NCBI GenBank assembly: GCA_943359405.1
Contig: CALRHO010000038.1
Span: forward strand, 1-7,637
DNA: 7,637 nucleotides
Direction: 5' to 3'
DNA from: Candidatus Nomurabacteria bacterium
GTDB taxonomy: Bacteria > Patescibacteriota > Minisyncoccia > Phycocordibacterales > UBA918
This document shows positions 4,674 through 7,637 of this stretch, piece by piece (the stretch's first letter is position 1; each line of letters begins with the position of its first letter). The notes under the pieces are model-generated. The model was given only the letters and a program-made list of their open reading frames with translations. It was not told the origin of the DNA and made no database searches. The translations under genes and the position numbers were made by a program.

Positions 4674-4850
4674 TGGACACGTCGGACTTTGGGGGTGACC
4701 CCTCTGCTCACGGCTAATTGGTCGATATTATGTGCCTCAATTGAGCACATAATGAGAGATGATACTCAAATCTCTGACATAGTATCAGACGCTAGGGAAA
4801 GACCTAGACCTTAGGATAAGACAAAAGACTGAGCAGTTAAAGAGAATTAA
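4674..4850 (+). other. 16S trailer, gene-free, structured
   Basis: No tRNA, 23S or 5S sequence is visible. A near-perfect palindrome spans 4727-4753 (ATTATGTG with CACATAAT, then CTCA/TGAG after one bulged C). Next, AGAGAT (4755-4760) is complementary to ATCTCT (4770-4775), and GATACT (4761-4766) to AGTATC (4781-4786), an interleaved pattern. CTAGG/CCTAG follows near 4792-4807. GCTCA (4706-4710) and AATTG (4716-4720) could pair with TGAGC (3138-3142) and CAATT (3127-3131) of the leader as a weak pre-16S processing stem. No classical U-tract terminator is evident. Confidence 0.5.
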
Positions 4851-4855
4851 AGAGT

Positions 4856-4940
4856 GGCGGAGCCACGACGGTAATTTTCTTTGGCAGGCGCTTCACTATT
4901 TTCGACCTTTACGGGGAGAAAATAGTGGTAGCGCTCCGCC
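4856..4940. repeat. 85-nt nested inverted repeat
   Basis: The ends GGCGGAGC (4856-4863) and GCTCCGCC (4933-4940) are exact complements. Inside, GCGCT (4888-4892) pairs with AGCGC (4930-4934) and CACTATTTTC (4894-4903) with GAAAATAGTG (4918-4927), sharing two bases with the outer stem. The minus strand continues into T-rich sequence (CACTCTTTAATTCTCTTT), so it may be a second terminator for the gene at 5037-5357. It could also be a small non-autonomous repeat element. Confidence 0.45.
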
Positions 4941-4981
4941 GAGATCGGAAAGTATTTGAACTGATGGCATTTTTTCAAACA

Positions 4982-5016
4982 AAAGCACCGGAACCCTCTG
5001 AGGGTTCCGGTGCTTT
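4982..5016 (-). terminator. Rho-independent terminator of the 5037-5357 gene
   Basis: A 16-bp perfect stem (4982-4997 with 5001-5016, core GCACCGGAACCC) with a 3-nt loop. Read on the minus strand it is followed by TTTTGTTTG, the same interrupted U-tract seen at 125-133. It begins about 20 nt after the stop codon. Confidence 0.85.
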
Positions 5017-5036
5017 CGTGCGAGCAGTAGCCTGAG

Positions 5037-5357
5037 TTAACGATAGATGCCACACGGACTGCCAGGCATACCGGCGAGGTAGTCAGGACATACCGGTCGT
5101 TCGCCGTAGAGTCCGAGCGAAGTCGTGAGGAGTTCCACCACGCCCCAAAAAATAATCAGAAAGACAAACGCGGCGAGACTGTAGAGCATGAGTGATTTGG
5201 CTTTTTCTTGGCCATCTTCGCTCGCGCCCTCAATCACAAAAAAGCGAATAGCATTTATGACAAAGAAAAGAAACGCTATACCAAACAGAACCGGAATGAC
5301 GACCCAATTAAAGAACTGAGGGATCAGGATGATGAAGTCAAACAATGATTGCCGCAT
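5037..5357 (-). CDS. Small two-TM membrane protein, T4SS-pilin-like
   Basis: This 106-aa protein has two long hydrophobic helices (about residues 12-41 and 55-82) joined by a short charged loop, IEGASEDGQEKAKS. The arrangement resembles the small VirB2/TrbC-like 'T4SS pilin' proteins common in Parcubacteria genomes, where the motif NAIRFFVI-G---E-G-EKAK followed by a second helix recurs. I assign this by pattern only. The C-terminal tail has two cysteines (about 90 and 102) that may form a disulfide on the outer face. No signal peptidase site is obvious. The ATG at 5357 has no Shine-Dalgarno motif (TTTCCTCACGTT). A perfect TATAAT (5397-5392 on the minus strand) predicts a leader of about 27 nt. 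It is monocistronic and terminated at 4982-5016. Confidence 0.7.
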   Translation of the reverse strand: MRQSLFDFIILIPQFFNWVVIPVLFGIAFLFFVINAIRFFVIEGASEDGQEKAKSLMLYSLAAFVFLIIFWGVVELLTTSLGLYGERPVCPDYLAGMPGSPCGIYR

Positions 5358-5387
5358 AACGTGAGGAAACTAGGTGTGCCGATATGT

Positions 5388-5397
5388 CATAATTATA
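5388..5397. promoter_or_regulatory. Overlapping divergent -10 boxes
   Basis: On the minus strand ATTATA (5392-5397) reads TATAAT, placing a start near 5384 for the 5037-5357 gene. On the plus strand CATAAT (5388-5393) would start transcription near 5400, at or within 2 nt of ATG 5402, giving a leaderless DUF2339 mRNA. The -35 regions are poor. Since the boxes overlap, the two genes probably cannot fire simultaneously. Confidence 0.5.
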
Positions 5398-5401
5398 CCG
5401 T

Positions 5402-7234
5402 ATGGCATCTTTACTTCTGGGGGCACTTATCATCGTTCTTTTTTTTCAGCTTGGGATACTGCGGCGGCGGATTGAACTGTTGGAACGCACTCTTCGCACG
5501 ACAAAGTCGACGGCGGTTCTACCGTCGACACAAGGTGACGAAACTACCGCGGCCCGGGCAGAGCTCGTGACGTATGTTAAAGACCAGTACGCACGTGGCG
5601 CGCGACGACTAGAGATTGAGGCGGCACTGGTTGAGCATGGGTGGTCACCAGGTGATGTGCAGGCTGCCTTTGGGGCACTTACTCACCAGTCAAATCAGCC
5701 TGAGGCGATACCGTCAGTGAATACTCCGACGTCAGATGCGTTCTTCGCATGGTTTCGAGAGGATTGGCTTCTCAAACTCGGGGCGCTGCTGCTCCTTATT
5801 GCGCTTGGTTGGTTTACCACCTACGCCTTTATGAATAACTGGATTGGTCCCGCTGGCCGGATTACCCTGGGTATGGTGCTCGGAATGCTGATTTTGATTT
5901 TGGGGTCATGGCGTATTCGCACCTACGTGGCGCAGGGTGGTGTCTTTCTCGTTGTGGGTTCGACTACTATTCTGCTTACCATCTTTGCTGCTCGTGTGCT
6001 GTATGAATTTTTCACGCCAGTCACAGCTCTCTTCCTCATGTTTCTTTCGACGGCATTTGTGGCGCTACAGAGTGTGGTGTATGCTCGGCCACCACTGGGG
6101 CGGGCCGCCCTCGTACTCGCTGCGGTGGCACCACTCCTCACAGCCAGCGTCGACCCGAGTGCGGTTGGGTTGTTTACCTACTTATTTGTAGTCACGTTTG
6201 GTACGATTGTGATTGCTACGTACTCCAGTGACCGTCTCCTTGTACCACTCTCGCTTGGTATTATGTCGCTCTATAGTATGCCCTTTTGGTGGAGTGGGGC
6301 GGGTGGTGATGAGCGACCGGTACTGCTTCTCTTTGCCATGGCGTTTGGTGCGCTGTACTTCCTGGTCCATGCGGGTGGAGTGCTCCAGGGTAACTCGAGT
6401 GCTCGTCAGTATGACCTAGTTACTGCTGCCTGGTCGGGACTCTTCCTCTTATTATGGATTACGTCAGTGGCACCGGCTGAGTGGCAGAGTCTCTTACTGT
6501 CCGCGTGGACGGTGGTTTATCTTGTGGGTTCATATCTCCTCTTCCGGTCTACTGGAGATGCACTCATTGTGTATGTCTATGCCGGTACGGGGGTAGTACT
6601 TCTGGCAGCAGCGACGGCCACAGAACTCTCCGGCCCGGCTTTGGTTATTGCCTATGCCATTGAAACGGCAGCGGTAGTCATCCTTGCCTATATGATTGTG
6701 CGCTCGAGTGCGACGGCAACGACGGCGGCTTGGTTGTTTTTGGTACCAGTCTTGCTTACCATACCATTTCTTGCGCCAGGCGAGTGGCGTGATGGGGAAT
6801 TTCGAGACGCACTAGCGGTCGTAGCAACGACTGCGGGAGTACTCGTGATTACCAGTGTGTACTTTTTTGCACAAGCGCGGCTGACTGGTGACGTAATGCT
6901 TCGTAAATTGGCAGGAGCGCTCGCCATCATCGGCTCAGTGGTTATATATGCACTGCTCTGGCGTATCTTGCACCTATGGCTGTCTGAAAGTCTGGCAGTA
7001 ATGACTGCGCTCGTTACCTATACCATCATTGGTATTGGTGCATACGTGAGCGGTCTCCGTCAAAACGAGCGGTCATTACAGCTCTACGGCGGTTGCCTCA
7101 TTGGTTTTGTCACCCTCCGACTCCTGTTTATTGATGTCTGGGAGATGGAGATGTCCGGACGGATTGTTACATTTGCGCTCATTGGTGTGCTCCTTATGGC
7201 TACAGCATTTATTGGTCGAAAGCAATCGGTCTAG
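5402..7234 (+). CDS. DUF2339-family polytopic membrane protein
   Basis: The 610-aa product begins with a membrane helix (about 3-20) and a basic, helical segment (RRRIELLERTLR). A soluble module follows at about 52-93: LVTYVKDQYARGARRLEIEAALVEHGWSPGDVQAAF in outline, a small three-helix, UBA-like fold of the type 'YIk--r--G-s---I---L---GW---dI--A' often fused to CPR membrane proteins. From about 112 the sequence is DUF2339-like: FFAWFREDWLLKLGALLLLI, then NNWIGPAGRITLGMVLG and a long series of roughly 14-16 membrane helices to the C-terminus (IGRKQSV). Members of this family have no established biochemical function; some are discussed as envelope proteins. The start has no Shine-Dalgarno motif and may be leaderless. 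The stop is 2 nt before the next ATG, so both genes form an operon. Confidence 0.85.
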   Translation: MASLLLGALIIVLFFQLGILRRRIELLERTLRTTKSTAVLPSTQGDETTAARAELVTYVKDQYARGARRLEIEAALVEHGWSPGDVQAAFGALTHQSNQPEAIPSVNTPTSDAFFAWFREDWLLKLGALLLLIALGWFTTYAFMNNWIGPAGRITLGMVLGMLILILGSWRIRTYVAQGGVFLVVGSTTILLTIFAARVLYEFFTPVTALFLMFLSTAFVALQSVVYARPPLGRAALVLAAVAPLLTASVDPSAVGLFTYLFVVTFGTIVIATYSSDRLLVPLSLGIMSLYSMPFWWSGAGGDERPVLLLFAMAFGALYFLVHAGGVLQGNSSARQYDLVTAAWSGLFLLLWITSVAPAEWQSLLLSAWTVVYLVGSYLLFRSTGDALIVYVYAGTGVVLLAAATATELSGPALVIAYAIETAAVVILAYMIVRSSATATTAAWLFLVPVLLTIPFLAPGEWRDGEFRDALAVVATTAGVLVITSVYFFAQARLTGDVMLRKLAGALAIIGSVVIYALLWRILHLWLSESLAVMTALVTYTIIGIGAYVSGLRQNERSLQLYGGCLIGFVTLRLLFIDVWEMEMSGRIVTFALIGVLLMATAFIGRKQSV

Positions 7235-7236
7235 GT

Positions 7237-7637
7237 ATGTTGGCACTTCGCTTATGTGGCTTCTTGGTGTGCGTGCTGCCATTGAGTGCACTAGCTGAGT
7301 CTGTACCGGCATCAACCTGGTGTGAGCCAGCGTGCGCCTTTGCGGACCAGCTGTTCATACAAGAACCAGGTAGTACTGTCCCGATGGTGGTTGAACAACC
7401 CCTCCCACCCGAGCTGGCGGTAGTCGGTGAGGTGGCGGTTATAGCTTCCTCAAGTGAGCAGTGGCTACCAGTTCGAATCGTAGTCGAACAGACCAAACTT
7501 CCTGCTCTCGTTCGGGTGTTTGATGCATCGGAGAACCGGTCACTGCCCGTACTGAGCGATGATCGTGCTGATACTAATTTTACATTTCCCCTCCGTCCTG
7601 ACCTCACTGGTCGTGCGCTTTTGACCCTGCGCGCTGA
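7237..7637 (+). CDS. Secreted or periplasmic protein, partial; possible DUF3999
   Basis: The frame runs off the window after 133 complete codons. Residues 1-20 form a signal peptide with an n-region MLALR, a hydrophobic core GFLVCVLPL and a cleavage site after SALA. Two cysteines follow early (WCEPAC), then a beta-rich region (LPVRIVVE, LVRVFDASENRSLPV, FPLRPDLTGRALLTL). The ATG lies 2 nt after the DUF2339 stop, with only AGG just upstream, so translation is probably coupled. In several bacteria DUF2339 genes are followed by DUF3999 genes, which also encode a signal peptide plus a beta-rich exported domain. The position suggests the same pairing here, but I cannot recognise DUF3999 motifs in the visible part. 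Confidence 0.75.
   Translation, partial: MLALRLCGFLVCVLPLSALAESVPASTWCEPACAFADQLFIQEPGSTVPMVVEQPLPPELAVVGEVAVIASSSEQWLPVRIVVEQTKLPALVRVFDASENRSLPVLSDDRADTNFTFPLRPDLTGRALLTLRA

Noticed and set aside
3425..4750. Several 64-75-aa minus-strand frames inside the 16S gene
   Set aside because: They are shadows of conserved rRNA sequence.
4674..5036. tRNA or 23S rRNA downstream of the 16S gene
   Set aside because: No cloverleaf with a GTTCGAnnC arm and no 23S start sequence could be found.
4847..5053. 68-aa minus-strand frame downstream of the 5037-5357 gene
   Set aside because: It runs through the strong terminator at 4982-5016 and the nested repeat at 4856-4940, and overlaps the preceding gene without a ribosome site.
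7209..7607. 132-aa minus-strand frame opposite the partial gene at the right edge
   Set aside because: Low-complexity Ser/Thr/Arg-rich shadow; the plus frame has a clear signal peptide and follows the DUF2339 gene by 2 nt.
1..7637. CRISPR array or insertion sequence
   Set aside because: No regularly spaced direct repeats and no transposase-like frame or terminal repeats with target duplications were seen.

Overview
The window most likely comes from a Candidate Phyla Radiation (Patescibacteria, probably Parcubacteria-like) bacterium. The main reason is a short (about 1460 nt), divergent 16S rRNA gene with CPR-type signatures (GATGAGGCATGCAAGTCGA near the 5' end, GGGAGGCTGCAGTCGAGAA in the 338 region, GGAATAGACGGGG in the 920 region). 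The protein genes fit: a small two-TM protein of a type common in Parcubacteria, a DUF2339 giant membrane protein with an added N-terminal helical module, and a YciB/IspZ-like membrane protein. No identification here rests on a database search.

Layout. Positions 1-1990 form a plus-strand segment of small unrecognised genes interleaved with strong RNA structure. It holds a terminator (100-133), a 120-aa protein (252-614), and a hairpin-rich stretch (615-1070) with a possible 44-aa ORF and a closing terminator. Then comes a good sigma70-type promoter (1094-1122) whose predicted start site coincides with the ATG of a 23-codon aromatic-rich leader ORF. That ORF is followed by mutually exclusive antiterminator and terminator arms and by two ATG/TGA-overlapping genes (1305-1514, 1514-1864) encoding small, polar, probably disordered proteins. 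Two back-to-back terminators close the segment. Positions 1990-2565 carry a convergent minus-strand yciB-like gene.

Positions 2723-3213 are a gene-free, AT-rich 16S leader with a promoter candidate and three successive large inverted repeats. The 16S rRNA gene (3214-4673) is not followed by a tRNA or 23S gene inside the window; about 360 nt of structured non-coding sequence separate it from a convergent minus-strand small membrane protein gene (5037-5357). That gene diverges, over a 44-bp intergenic space containing overlapping -10 boxes, from a plus-strand DUF2339 gene (5402-7234), which is followed after 2 nt by a partial secreted or periplasmic protein gene (7237 to the window end).

The most striking observation is at the 3' end of the 16S gene. 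Helix 45 is perfectly formed with its GGAA loop, but the tail after it reads GATTAATTCC where the canonical sequence is GATCACCTCC, so the CCTCC anti-Shine-Dalgarno core is gone. The core-type genes in the right part of the window (yciB-like, 5037-5357, 5402-7234, 7237-) have no Shine-Dalgarno motif, whereas the small genes of the left segment do have GGAG/GGGAG at proper spacing. Compensatory changes elsewhere in the rRNA (530-loop pseudoknot, the GGG/CCC swap near E. coli 1086-1099, the 689-698 pair) argue that this is a working, divergent rRNA rather than a decayed copy.
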